DNA of 64,000 nucleotides from Hexactinellida sp. DTS-2022 (GCA_028753945.1 JAPNXP010000017.1:2294001-2358000); one strand, 5' to 3'; counted from the first letter of the stretch, positions 39,842-49,791 are shown. The notes: generated by a model from the letters alone, not told the origin. A program made the numbers and translations.

Positions 39842-41464
39842 TTATTGGCGATTCGTTGGACTTTTAGATGGGAAGGATCTGGTAGCGGTATAGCCAGCAT
39901 TAGTAGGACAACTGGGACAAGTGGCACAAGTGGCAGGAGTGGTAGTAGGACAAGTGGCAGTAGTAGGACAACTGGGACAAGTGGGACAAGTGGTAGTAGG
40001 ACACCTGGTACAAGTGGGACAAGTGGCACAAGTGGCAGGAGTGGGACAAGTGGCAGTAGTGGCAGAAGTGGCACTTAAGCTAATCAGACCGCTGCTAATC
40101 TCCTGACTGCTGACACAGGTGTTGAGACTGCTGAGGAACATGTCCCCTTGGTGGGGACAGACACATGTGAATGTGTCGAGTGTGTCCTGACAGCTGGAGC
40201 CAGTGGGACAGCTGACAGACCTGTTGAAGCACTGGTAGGACAGATCCTGTGAGCACTCTCTGTAGAGAGATGCATCTGTAGCTAGCTTGTTAAGGTGCTC
40301 TGAAGGAGATACACATCTAGCACCTAATATGACTAAACCGAAGTTATAACGAACCCTAGACGACCACTGGAGACCACAATCACAATGCAAAGGAGTACCG
40401 GAGAGCCAAATAGCTCTAAGACTAGGCAAATACTCAAACATTCTACTGGAAAGAGAGGTTAGGGAGGTATGTTGAATGGATATTACAACAAGAGATTCTA
40501 AACCTTTGAAAGCAGAGAAACATATAGTCTGTATAGGATTATAGTATAAGTATAGAAATTTCAAATTACTCAATCCTGTAAATGCACCACATTCCAGTTG
40601 TGCTATTCTGTTGCTGTACAAATACAATGTAACCAGATTTGTATAACTGGAGAATATACCAGGGTGTATTCGTGTAATGGGATTATAGTTAAACCTAAGA
40701 TAAGTCAATCCGTATAGAGAGGGAGTTCGAGTTAAAAATGATACCTCAGTTAAGCTACAACTCTCAAGCCATAACCTCCTTAACCTCACAAGAGGAGACA
40801 GAGTGCTTGCAGGATTAGGAATATGGAAGCGTTCTATGTATAGAGATGTGAGTGCAGTTAAACCTGTGAACGATTGTTCAGTTGTGTTCATATAGTGGTT
40901 AGCTAATAAGTAAAGGTATTTAAGCCCAGTTAATCCACTGATATGACCTCCTCCTAGGATACGAGGAGCAGTAGATGGAATGCCAAATGCTGATATATAC
41001 AGGCCAGTTAGGAATCTGTTAGAATGTGCAAAATATGGAAAATATTCAAAGAAAACATTACCCATTCGCAAGTATTTGAGATTCGGTAGCAAGAAGAACA
41101 TGCCTGGGTTTATTTGAATATTTGTACCATGTAGTTGCAAACTAGTTATTTCCGTGTGAAAGCTAAATGTACTTACTTTCAACTGATTATTCATGTAGTT
41201 ATAGATATACAAACTATTTACTCGTGTTTGTAAATCAAACACAATAGTTAACTTATCAAAACTACCCAGTGTCTGTATTTCCGAATCTGTGTTACGTATA
41301 CCTATTCCACAGTATGTTCTAGTTCCATTATTCCTTATGTAGCAGGTGGGGAGGGCTAATCCCCTCTGAGACGCGTCACACTCTACCCCACACCATGTGT
41401 CCCCTGTCTCCCAACAGACACACAGTACCACTGCTAGCAGGAGTATCTCTCTACGAAATAGCAT
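39842..41464 (-). CDS. Secreted LRR-EGF protein with Thr/Cys/Pro tail (minus cluster, copy 3)
   Basis: Intronless, 540 residues, same order of parts as copies 1 and 2: signal peptide, cysteine N-cap (CGVECDASQRGL), about ten LRRs, LRRCT (HCDCGLQWSSRV), one six-cysteine EGF-like module and a Thr/Cys/Pro tail with irregular CPTC and CPSCPT units. The conserved C-terminal SPTNRQ precedes a stop that again overlaps AATAAA. It is the most divergent of the three, with differences concentrated in the LRRs and LRRCT, while the signal peptide and EGF segment are almost unchanged. Predicted secreted; partner unknown. It is the member nearest EXT1, in the same orientation. Confidence 0.88.
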   Translation of the reverse strand: MLFRREILLLAVVLCVCWETGDTWCGVECDASQRGLALPTCYIRNNGTRTYCGIGIRNTDSEIQTLGSFDKLTIVFDLQTRVNSLYIYNYMNNQLKVSTFSFHTEITSLQLHGTNIQINPGMFFLLPNLKYLRMGNVFFEYFPYFAHSNRFLTGLYISAFGIPSTAPRILGGGHISGLTGLKYLYLLANHYMNTTEQSFTGLTALTSLYIERFHIPNPASTLSPLVRLRRLWLESCSLTEVSFLTRTPSLYGLTYLRFNYNPITRIHPGIFSSYTNLVTLYLYSNRIAQLECGAFTGLSNLKFLYLYYNPIQTICFSAFKGLESLVVISIQHTSLTSLSSRMFEYLPSLRAIWLSGTPLHCDCGLQWSSRVRYNFGLVILGARCVSPSEHLNKLATDASLYRECSQDLSYQCFNRSVSCPTGSSCQDTLDTFTCVCPHQGDMFLSSLNTCVSSQEISSGLISLSATSATTATCPTPATCATCPTCTRCPTTTCPTCPSCPTTATCPTTTPATCATCPSCPTNAGYTATRSFPSKSPTNRQ

Positions 41465-41672
41465 TGCAATAATGCTGCTATTTAGGCCTAGTCGCTATAT
41501 GTAGTGAGCAGCTAGCTATCAGTATTTAGTTATATGATACCTCAGTTCCTATTCGTAGTTCCAATTACATAACTGCACATGGTACCAAGGATTTATGCCA
41601 CTTGTTATATATATACCACTTGTGCCACTTGTTATATCCAAGGAATTATCCAGGAGCGCGAAACGCTCCTTT
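41465..41672 (-). promoter_or_regulatory. Conserved upstream block of LRR copy 3
   Basis: TATA-like GAGGTATCATATAAC at 41529-41543 (65 bp upstream of the ATG) and the GGAGCG/CGCTCC hairpin at 41653-41669 with loop variant (GAAA for GAGA). The stem is unchanged. Function inferred. Confidence 0.5.
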
Positions 41673-42035
41673 TGGAGCATGATTTGGGGAAAATTAATTA
41701 GGGGCGCGAATATTTGGAATCCTCTCCTATAATACAGCAACATTAATTTGTGATTTAGGCGTTTGTAAATTAGATCAAACCAGGATTAGGAGCGTATTTA
41801 CAAATAGCTTTATAATACACTGTAAGTGCCATATCATATTTTGCATGTTACTATATAGTGTAACTTCCTTATAAGTTTAGCTTAAAGGTTCTATAACTAG
41901 TTAATGGGACCATTTGGTAATACCAAATACAATTCAAGTGTTTTAATTTCATACATCTTGTTGAATACAATACGTAAACATTTACAAATAAATAAACAAC
42001 AACAATGTACACAGAATATACAAATAAGAGGAGAA
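41673..42035. other. Intergenic spacer between LRR copy 3 and EXT1, no gene seen
   Basis: AT-rich. It holds the upstream side of the LRR promoter and the presumed 3' UTR of EXT1. No repeat or gene could be supported. Confidence 0.5.
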
Positions 42036-42379
42036 TTAATATTTAATTCCAAATTGAGATAGATATATCTGTGAATATACAAGCGGATTATATTCGTATA
42101 GTTCCATATTGTAATCAATGCAGGACTGTAATTGTGTCGCGTTTAAGAAAAGTGGGGTCTCTAATGGGTTTAAGGCGCCACTAATTAGGATAGGGGGACA
42201 TTTGCAGAGGTGTGAAACATAGAAATTAAATCCTATAATTTCACATTCAATTGATACATTTAGAGAATTATTCTTAGAATACAGAGACAGGTAAGATCTG
42301 TGGAAAAAAGCTGGGGAAATGGAAACCATGGAAAAGTGTTTGTTGTTGTTATTAATATTATTGTTGTTACTACTGTTGA

Positions 42380-42427
<48 letters not shown>

Positions 42428-42771
42428 CAAATGTCCACTTCTCCTTGTTGTTGTCCCAGAGGTGTGAATACGGTGTGTACCCTACCAATCTAAGGGGGAA
42501 CTGTTGCCATATATAGAACCCAAATTCTATATCTCGAGCTGTTGGTATGTTGTTAAGTTCTAAATATAGAATGGCATTCGTTTGGAATTTAAAATATTTG
42601 AAATCTGTGTTTGATAGAATACTTATTTTTGTTGTATCTTCAAACTGAAATTTCTGTTCTGTTAATAAAATTAGCTCAAATAAATCCACACATTTTATCA
42701 GATCTGAAAGTTGCTCTGTTAACATGATGCTATTTATAGTAACATGGATATGGACCACTGCTGTGAAGAGG

Positions 42772-42809
<38 letters not shown>

Positions 42810-44983
42810 ATCAGGCATCTGGTTAAAGATAGCCCCAGGAGGGAAGTTCCATTCTGCGTATGTTCGAGATAAATGTGAATAAATTCTATCTTTTAGGATT
42901 TCAAGAACTGTGTTAACAAACTTTGTTGTGGAAGATAAATAGGTGTCCCATAAGAAGTGAGACTGCATTCGCATAGCGAGAAGCTTATTGGTTGGCACCG
43001 ATTGTACCTCTATAGGCACCTACAACAAACAGTAAACAAATGTAATAACAAACAAGTAAATAAACAAACAAACATACAAACTAAAAACAAACAAATACTT
43101 ACGAACAACACTTGCAAACAAATACTTACATCCAAATACTTACAAACAAACAAACAAACAAACAACCAAACAAACAAACAAACAAATTATCAAACAAATA
43201 AACGAATAAGTTAACAAACAACAAACAACAAACAAATACCTAGAAACAACATACAAACAACAACAACATACAAACATACCTGGAACAGATTTCTCTCATC
43301 AACATCAACAGATGCCAGTTTCCAATCTATAGTTTCGCTGAAAGGGAGTACGTACCCATTCGATAGGGACACAGGAACGCAGCCGAACTGTAGCGACTCT
43401 AGGAACCGAAAGGAGCCCAGTCTCCGGCCCCTTGGCACCAAACAGAAGGAACTATTAACCATCAAATCACTGAATTCGTATTCCGTATAAATCGCATTGT
43501 CGCTCTTACACATCCTGTCTTCGTATTTGTACCAGTATCTACCGTGGATACAGGTCGTTAGCAACACAATGTCTCGATAGTTATGCAGATTAAATAGAGC
43601 ATTCCTTGCGACAGACCCGACACCCCATACATACCTCTTGCCCTTAAAGGTAACTAGGTACTTTCTAGACACGGGGAATATGCCGTTAGTACCATGGACA
43701 CGAATTCTGTCTGTTAATTTAAAATCTTTTGGTAGCAAAGGTGATGAAATATCGAAATCTCGTCGATGGAAATAATTTGACGAAGATGCCTTGATTAGAA
43801 TAGATTTCCCGAATTCTATATTTAGACTAGCGAGCGAGTGTGAATAAGAGGGTGAAGTCCCTGAGAAAAAGTTGAATATAAAGTGATTATATCCATGGTT
43901 CCAAAAGGGCAGAGAAGTGAGCTTATCTTTGTACCCGTGTTTGTAGTCAGCTGACAGAGGGTCCCTGTCCAGGGTGTCATAAGGGGGCAGGAGGAGACAG
44001 GCCCCGAGGGGGTCAGAAGTGGCGTAGGGGGACTCGGATACAACCTGGGGGCAAATATACAAAGAAATTACTTATATAGAACTGAGCTTTATAGAGTTCA
44101 GTTTTTCAGTATGTGTATTCAGGCACTGGGAAAGGTCAGTTTTCCCAAACTTTGAAATTGACCTTTAGAAAGTAAGCCTGGGCTTTTAGTATGGGAAAAA
44201 ATCTGAACTTTACAAAGCTCAGCTCTATATAAGCATTCCCATATACAAATATACAAATATACTCTCTTAATAACTAATGTAATTAAAGTGGTTTCAAAGT
44301 ACCATGGATATGCTATACAGTGGATACCGGTGCATATAATGTTCTTATAACCGGCATAATTATATAGGGTACATGGCAACCGTTTCCAGTATAATGTTCT
44401 TATATCCGATATCTACTTACAAGGACTGACCAAATTAGCCAAATGAAATGATAGAGAATTAAGAATAATTCACCATGGATACGTTATATCGTAAATATTA
44501 CTGTCAGGCCTTAATACAGTAGCTATGGCTTGTTAATAGTACTGTTATAATAGGAACTAAACTAAAACAACAATAACAACAACAACAACAACAACAACAT
44601 ACCTGCATAATTTTGCTGTACAAAGGAGATATTTTGGTATTGGCAGAGGGTTTATAAACATAGACACTAAACCCATTCACACATCTGGAGAAATTGAAAC
44701 AGGTGATGAGGTTACATTCCTCTGTACCTATCTGGTTGTCATAGACCTGCTCAATTTCTTTAGGAGCGATTAAAGCTCTGTAACTCTCTCTAGCGGTTAA
44801 TTGGTCTATTTTATAACCGGAACTAATATCCAGTATAGTTCCAATTCTGTTTGTATCTCTCTCAGGAATGTAGGCGTAGCGATTGTATATTGTATGAGGT
44901 GTTAGAATATTCCATAGCAACAGGAATAGAGCAAGGAATGCAAGGAGGAATGGAACTATAAATATTCTAATCTTAGTTTTCAT
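42036..44983 (-). CDS. EXT1: Exostosin-1, heparan sulfate co-polymerase subunit
   Basis: Three exons give a 709-residue protein: 44983-44603, 44044-43280 and 43019-42036, all joined in phase 0 at GT-AG introns. Exon 1 has a short cytoplasmic N-terminus and one membrane anchor (about residues 5-27), as in type II Golgi enzymes, then FSVYVY. Exon 2 is the GT47 domain with YTSDP-like YATSDP, DTLDRD, FKGKRY, LLTTC and PRGRRLGSFRFLE (331-343), all characteristic of EXT1. Exon 3 completes GT47 and carries a GT64-like domain (IWQQFP, LVGYTPYSHLWDN). Known role: with EXT2, builds the GlcA/GlcNAc chain of heparan sulfate. Odd points: two poly-Asn insertions, about 454-465 and 581-608, coded by (AAC)n; and the GT64 acidic DED motif is replaced by ELN in LYLELNNIP. 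The size is close to that of animal EXT1. Confidence 0.93.
42342..42425 (-). repeat. (AAC)n coding microsatellite in EXT1 exon 3 (second poly-Asn)
   Basis: GTT repeats on the plus strand encode a run of Asn with a few Ile and Ser interruptions inside the GT64-like domain, just after the KEKWTF motif. Confidence 0.9.
42771..42806 (-). repeat. (AAC)n coding microsatellite in EXT1 exon 3 (first poly-Asn)
   Basis: Twelve Asn codons at the junction between the GT47 and GT64 regions, directly before LFTAVVH. Confidence 0.9.
43020..43279 (-). repeat. EXT1 intron 2, rich in AAAC-type tetranucleotide repeats
   Basis: Bounded by CAG|GTATGTTTG and TTGTAG|GTG. Most of it is AAACAAAC/AAATACTT simple sequence on the plus strand. 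Confidence 0.8.
44071..44233. mobile_element. Fold-back element in EXT1 intron 1
   Basis: CTTATATAGAACTGAGC at the left is mirrored by GCTCAGCTCTATATAAG at the right, giving imperfect ~35-bp arms. An inner pair (AAAGGTCAGTTTTCCC against GAAATTGACCTTT) extends the fold. It resembles a MITE; no transposase. Confidence 0.65.
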
Positions 44984-45170
44984 AAAATCTAATTAACAAA
45001 CAAAAAAGTAATATTTTCAAATATAAACCATTAATATTTAATTATAAACCATGGATTAATACATAATTATAAACGTATTATATAATTTTATGAAACTAAT
45101 AAAGTTCTACAATCTAACAACAGAGCATTATCCAACATAACATGCGTTTAGGCCTAAGTTAATCAGCTGA

Positions 45171-47872
45171 TTAGTTGGGAGGGTAGTATCCGGTGTGGGG
45201 GGGCGGGCCCCTGGGTCTGGGGGGTCCGTAGGACTGGTACCCCTGTCCGGCCGAGTAATTGCTAAAGGGGACAGCTGGTAAATATGTATTGTATACTCTG
45301 TTAATAGGAACACCAGGGGACCGTGTTAGTATGTTCGTATTAACCGGAAATTCGGTACAGTCGAAACCGGTGTTTTCTAACTAACTATTGATTCTAAATG
45401 TATAAGAAATTCCAATTTTGTTGTATTTACAATGGGATCTAACTATCGGATTTTTCTTACTTTATTTCCATGTAAAGAAAATCGGTTTCGACTGTACTCG
45501 TTAACCGATATTTCCCTTATCCGTGTTCCTATTAACAGAGTATATAATATCCATGGTGTGGGTCTACAACTAACTTGTACTGCTGCTGCTGGGGGGGCGG
45601 CGGCCCCATGTACCTGGGCCCGGGTCCGTGGGGGTACCCCCCTCGCCGGGAGGGAGCCCTGTAGGGCATGTACCCCCCGTACCCCTCTCCGTACCCCCCT
45701 CCGTATCCTCCGTAGTCAGCGTACCCCCCGTAACCTACAGGGGCAAATGGAATGTGATAATAGTAATAGTAATAGTATAATAAGTAGAACTCGGTATTTT
45801 CACATCCCAAATTCTAATTGGAAAACGTCATATGGATATGGTCCAAAATATCTAAGCTAATATGGAAATTATTAAATGCTATGTTGATGCAATGTAAAAT
45901 TATGAAAGTAAAATTAGAATTTGAGATGTAAACCCTCATAAGTGCTGGATGTGTAATAGGAAGTATAAAGTGTAAACCGTCATGGATAGAAAGTATCCAT
46001 GGTTAATTTAATTATGGTTATAGTAATAAAGGTAAGTAAACCAGGGTTGCCAACCCTCCCGCTTTTTTGCCTTTTTTCTCTCATCCTCCCGACCTCCCGC
46101 CAAACTTTTAAAACTCCCGCTTTTTGCAAATTGTTTATATATTTAGATTTTATGATAATTAAGTAAATAACGGGATTTGTTTAAATTATTCAAGTAAATT
46201 AGTCAACCTACGAGCAACAAGTTTTTTCTTTTTAGTTTTTTTTCAAGTTTTTTTAGTTGTAGTTTTTAATTTTCAGTTTTTTTTCGAGTACCAAGTTTTT
46301 TTCCTAATTGTAGAAATAATCATATTATATCGTTCTATTCATGATAGATTTTAAAAATAGCATATATATTGAGTCTCCCGCTTTTTGGTAAAACTCCCGC
46401 CAAAATTGGCAAAATCTCCCGCTTTTTTGTTTTCAGAGGTTGGCAACCCTAATGTAAACTGTCATGGTAAGTAAACCGTCATACAACAGTACTATTAGTA
46501 CGTATCTATAGGTGCTAATTAGGGTACCGGTAGGGGAGGTATATGGGTCTGCTCGGTACGCCCCGGTGTAGGCAGGGGACCTCTCTCTGTCCCTCCTCCC
46601 TCCTAACTCATCCTTCCGATACACATCTCTCCTGTTGCTCACGCGCTTAGTGCGGGAGTGGGAGTTAGATTGCTGTAGAATAGTATTAGATATACGTACA
46701 GTCTGTTCGTAATAGTAAGTCATAATATGTTGTGAAAGTGAAGCTAGAATACAGTCGAAACCAGGTTTTTCTTACTAATCGGATTTTGCAAAGAATTGGT
46801 TATAAAAATCCTGGGCTATAAGAACTAAGCTTCCGAAACACCTTTATAGTGATGACGATGACACGAAAAATCTAAAATTACAGCTGTGCCGTAAGCATGT
46901 TATTTTGGAGGCACTATCAAACGACAAACCACCAAAAGATAGTGCCTTCAAAGGGACATGCTGTCGGCACAGCTGTAATTTTAGATTTTTCACATAATTT
47001 TTAACATAAATTAAATGCTTGCTTGGGGACTGAAATAACTTGCTAATAGAGCAATATTGCCATAGGCGAATACATATTGTAATAACAAGAAGTAAATGTG
47101 TAAATACATAATACGAACCTCGATCTCAAGGGTAATTCCCATAAACCTGTACCCATTCAGTTCTTCTAAGGCTCTGTTGGCCTCTTCTGCGCTAGAGAAG
47201 TGCTACAAACAACAACAACAACAACAATAAGAGGCTACGTATCTAAGTTACCCTGGTGACAGATGGCATTCATTACGTATAACTAAATTATTAAATTAGG
47301 TGTCAAATTATATTTCTGTTAGTCAAATAACAGGAATGTGCCTAATTATACGAGTTTGAGCGGGCTTTCCAGGAATATTAATCTTCATTCAAAACTGCCT
47401 GAAATTATTTGAAAAGTTCCTAAAATAACCTAGGGACAGTTGATAGCAGGTTTTAATTTCTGGCGCCTATATTTAGTTTGAGCTCGCTAACACGCGCCTA
47501 AAATACTCAATTTGTATTCCGTCTATGGGAATAACTCGGTTTTCGCGCGCCTAGAAAAGTTTCCTTTCAAACTATGCATGGTTTGTGTGTGCACTGTAAC
47601 TATAGCTATAAATAGATTTTTAATTATAATTATAAGCAACGTACAACGAAAGCGTATGACCGTATAATCGCGCACTCAGTCACATTTCCGTAAGTCGCGA
47701 AAAGATCGTTGAGTTCCTTCGAGGTGACAGAATCCGGAATTCGTTTCACGTAGAGTTTCGTGGGAATAACCCCTCCAACCGACGGACGACTGTTTCGGTC
47801 CCTCCGAGAATCGGTTTCGTAATTTTCCTCCTCGGGTTTACTCGGCGTCAACTCGAAATCGTTTTGTGCCAT
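45171..47872 (-). CDS. RRM protein with Arg/Ser linker and Gly/Tyr/Pro-rich tail (RBM4/lark/RBM14-like)
   Basis: Five exons, all GT-AG and phase-consistent: 47872-47645, 47202-47119, 46672-46528, 45734-45575 and 45261-45171, giving 235 residues. One RNA-recognition motif spans about 38-104, with RNP2 KLYVKRI and, across the first splice junction, RNP1 RSYAFVHF, then EELNGYRFMGITLEIE. Next comes a basic Arg-rich linker (105-150), a YGGYADYGGYGGGYG segment, QQQQ, and a Pro/Arg end (GPPRPRGPPPHTGYYPPN). This layout suits a nuclear pre-mRNA-binding or splicing factor able to self-associate through its Gly/Tyr tail. The RRM resembles the single-RRM RBM4/RBM14 group; orthology is not established. 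Exons 3-5 are called from splice signals, frame and composition only, so alternative splicing could exist. Its introns carry several palindromic elements. Confidence 0.82.
45292..45544. mobile_element. Fold-back element filling the last intron of the RRM gene
   Basis: Perfect 22-bp outer inverted repeat (45292-45313 against 45523-45544; ends TATACTCTG and CAGAGTATA). Inside lies a second perfect 15-bp pair, GTACAGTCGAAACCG (45355) and CGGTTTCGACTGTAC (ending 45497). It looks like a pogo/Tc1-type MITE and occupies 253 of the intron's 313 bp. Confidence 0.75.
46043..46450. mobile_element. MITE with AGGGTTGCCAACC termini (hAT-like)
   Basis: A 408-bp element with perfect 13-bp terminal inverted repeats, AGGGTTGCCAACC and GGTTGGCAACCCT. 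The interior has repeated CTCCCGCTTTTTTG motifs in both halves and poly-T. The termini resemble hAT non-autonomous elements. No clean 8-bp target duplication was found; both flanks carry GTAAAC. It lies in intron 3 of the RRM gene. Confidence 0.8.
46751..46800. mobile_element. Solo end of a CAGTCGAAACC-type element
   Basis: TACAGTCGAAACCAGG matches the inner terminus of the element at 45355. No matching right end was found nearby, so this is a fragment. Confidence 0.4.
46865..46991. mobile_element. 127-bp near-perfect hairpin in RRM gene intron 2
   Basis: Perfect 27-bp arms, starting GAAAAATCTAAAATTACAG on the left and ending in its complement on the right. An inner imperfect pair (GGCACTATC against GATAGTGCC, GCATGT against ACATGC) extends the stem and leaves a loop of about 20 nt. 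It could be a fold-back transposon or a transcribed hairpin. Confidence 0.8.
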
Positions 47873-48077
47873 CTTATCGTTACGAGCGATCTGTCGTGTG
47901 ACGTATACGCTTAGCTAAACGCACGGCGAAGTAACGGTAATTATAGCTTACATATATCGATCATTATTTATGTGTACATAACACCGATTATAAGGGCTAA
48001 CTTATTGTCTAGATTATAGAGATACTTTTGAAGGTCCGTTCATATAAAAAATAAATATTTGCTTTATCTTGTTATAA

Positions 48078-48195
48078 GGGGCCGTTCAAACGTTACGTAA
48101 CGCTCCCAAATGGCCTGGGGTAATCAATGTGTGACAGACCATATTTCGTTTTATAAAATAATACATAATTTCCGGGAATTTGGTTTCGAACGGTC
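48078..48195. mobile_element. MITE with GGGGCCGTTC ends
   Basis: Starts GGGGCCGTTCAAACGTTACG and ends TTTCGAACGGTC, an imperfect inverted repeat, with internal GTGTGACAGACCATA. The same internal motif and a TTACGTAA near one end occur in the element at 53109-53230. It lies between the RRM and dispanin genes. Confidence 0.6.
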
Positions 48196-48440
48196 TAAAT
48201 AGTTAGTAGGCAATTTTAGATTTTTTTGCTACTGAAATCAATGTATAAATTATCTGTCTAAACACAAATATAATATTACTAACAGAACCATATGACTACC
48301 ATATGAAATATGTCGTTCAAATAAAACGCATACTAAATCCCAATTAGACTTTGTTATTAACAGAAGTCAAACTGAAACTATGATCTAAGTGACAGACACA
48401 AGACTTATAGTTACAATACTCCATAGTCAAACTCAAGTAG

Positions 48441-48482
48441 CCAATAGGATCATTCCATCTAGTGCCTAATTCCCTATAAATA
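48441..48482 (+). promoter_or_regulatory. CCAAT and TATA boxes of the dispanin-like gene
   Basis: CCAAT at 48441-48445 and TATAAATA at 48475-48482. A normal TATA-to-start distance puts transcription initiation near 48505, which is after the ATG at 48500. Confidence 0.6.
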
Positions 48483-48532
48483 GAGCCAGTCAAGAATATA
48501 TGCATACCCTAACAACTGATTGTCATCCAAAT

Positions 48533-49108
48533 ATGTCCTACAAACCACTGAAAGTAGAAACCGGTCTAGATGAAGAAGGCCTAATCACGAAGCAGCCTCG
48601 CGAAAAGGAAATGCGCTCCACTGCCATGGGTCCCCAGGTGCCCAGACATTCGATAGCTATTTCCCTTACGCTTGCGGTCGCTGCTTATTGTTGTTGTTCC
48701 CCTCTTGGCATTATCCCAATCGTAATGGTAATATTCGCGTATGTGAAACGGGAGAACGGAAAGGCACTGGCCGCTACTCGCATGAGTAATTACTCACGGT
48801 GTGTGTCAGGGATTGTGATTGCTATAGGCGTAGTACTGTTCATTCTAACGCTCCTGTATTTCTTCGCGTATGCATACTTTGCTTTTGAGTCAGACAGTGA
48901 AATGATGGACTACGAATATTACGGAGATGATCAGGTATATCCGGATTACAACGGTGATGATTACAACGGTGATAAGTACTACGAAACCGGTGATGTGGAC
49001 TGGGAAGATACACTGGATTATATTGTGGACGAGCCTACCGAAGGGCCTATAGAGTACCTCGAGTATTTAGTGGACGAGGGGCAGTTTGATGGGGGCGATG
49101 GCGAGTGA
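48533..49108 (+). CDS. CD225/dispanin-like two-pass membrane protein
   Basis: 191 residues from the ATG at 48533. An in-frame ATG exists 33 bp upstream (48500), but it lies only 25 bp from the TATA box and is probably not transcribed. The middle contains two hydrophobic segments (about 41-70 and 91-118). CCCSPLGIIPIVM, then YVKRENGKALAATRMS and a second helix fit the CD225 pattern of dispanins (IFITM, PRRT2, SynDIG relatives), including cysteines next to the first helix that are often palmitoylated in the family. The C-terminal ~70 residues are very acidic with Tyr-Asp/Glu repeats (YPDYNGDDYNGDKYYE), unusual for the family. Single exon. Role unknown; family members act in membrane fusion and trafficking. 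Confidence 0.75.
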   Translation: MSYKPLKVETGLDEEGLITKQPREKEMRSTAMGPQVPRHSIAISLTLAVAAYCCCSPLGIIPIVMVIFAYVKRENGKALAATRMSNYSRCVSGIVIAIGVVLFILTLLYFFAYAYFAFESDSEMMDYEYYGDDQVYPDYNGDDYNGDKYYETGDVDWEDTLDYIVDEPTEGPIEYLEYLVDEGQFDGGDGE

Positions 49109-49493
49109 TTGATTGGTTAATTAAGTGCCAGAGAACCTTCTGTTCTTGATTATTTATTTGTGTTTAGGCCTAAGTTTCCGAACCCTATACGATACTTTCT
49201 TATGTTTTGTGATATAATAAGTTTGTAAAAATACTTTTTATGTTAATTTTCATTTCAAATTGGGTTACAGGGACATTCCTTTTGGACCGGTGGTATTGTC
49301 ATGTTGATTAGGGAGGGAATGCTTTCAATAACTAATCTTAAATTCGGCCAACATATTTTCAATATAAAAACCAACTTCGCAAAGGTAAATTTGATGATAA
49401 GCCAAATGCTTGCCAAATGCGTGAATATTTCTTTACAATGGTTGGTCGATTTATAAGTACAAATTTTCATCAAAGGCTTTCTACAATCTATTT
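49109..49493. other. 3' flank of the dispanin gene, no further gene seen
   Basis: AT-rich DNA. A 72-codon minus-strand frame (49473-49255) has no recognisable domain. No AATAAA was noted close to the stop. Confidence 0.4.
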
Positions 49494-49727
49494 AGCTATA
49501 GAAAATTTCCTACGTATTATACATAGAATAATTTCCTACGTATTATACATAGAATAATTTGCTAAGTAATTACATAGAATAATTTCCTACTTACTAAAGT
49601 AATTACATAGAATAATTCCCTACTTACTAATAAATAGAATAATTTCTTACTTACTAATAAATAGAATAATTTCTTACTTACTAATAAATAGAATAATTCC
49701 CTACTTACTAATACATAGTGACGTGAA
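49494..49727. repeat. Minisatellite, ~28-31 bp unit, about 8 copies
   Basis: Tandem units of the form ACATAGAATAATTTCCTACT with small length changes (ATTATACATAG, TAATTACATAG and TAATAAATAG variants). Confidence 0.92.
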
Positions 49728-49791
49728 TTAATTCATAGTTCACGATAGTGATTATTTTTGTACATTTTAGGGCTTATATAATACAGTCGAC

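Noticed and set aside
42319..42516. Plus-strand poly-Leu protein
   Set aside because: Antisense of the (AAC)n tract in EXT1 exon 3.
44119..44379. 86-codon minus-strand frame
   Set aside because: Lies in EXT1 intron 1, overlaps the fold-back element and has no domain features.
45432..45860. 142-codon plus-strand frame
   Set aside because: Antisense to RRM gene exon 4 and its flanking intron element; the minus strand has consistent splice sites and phase.
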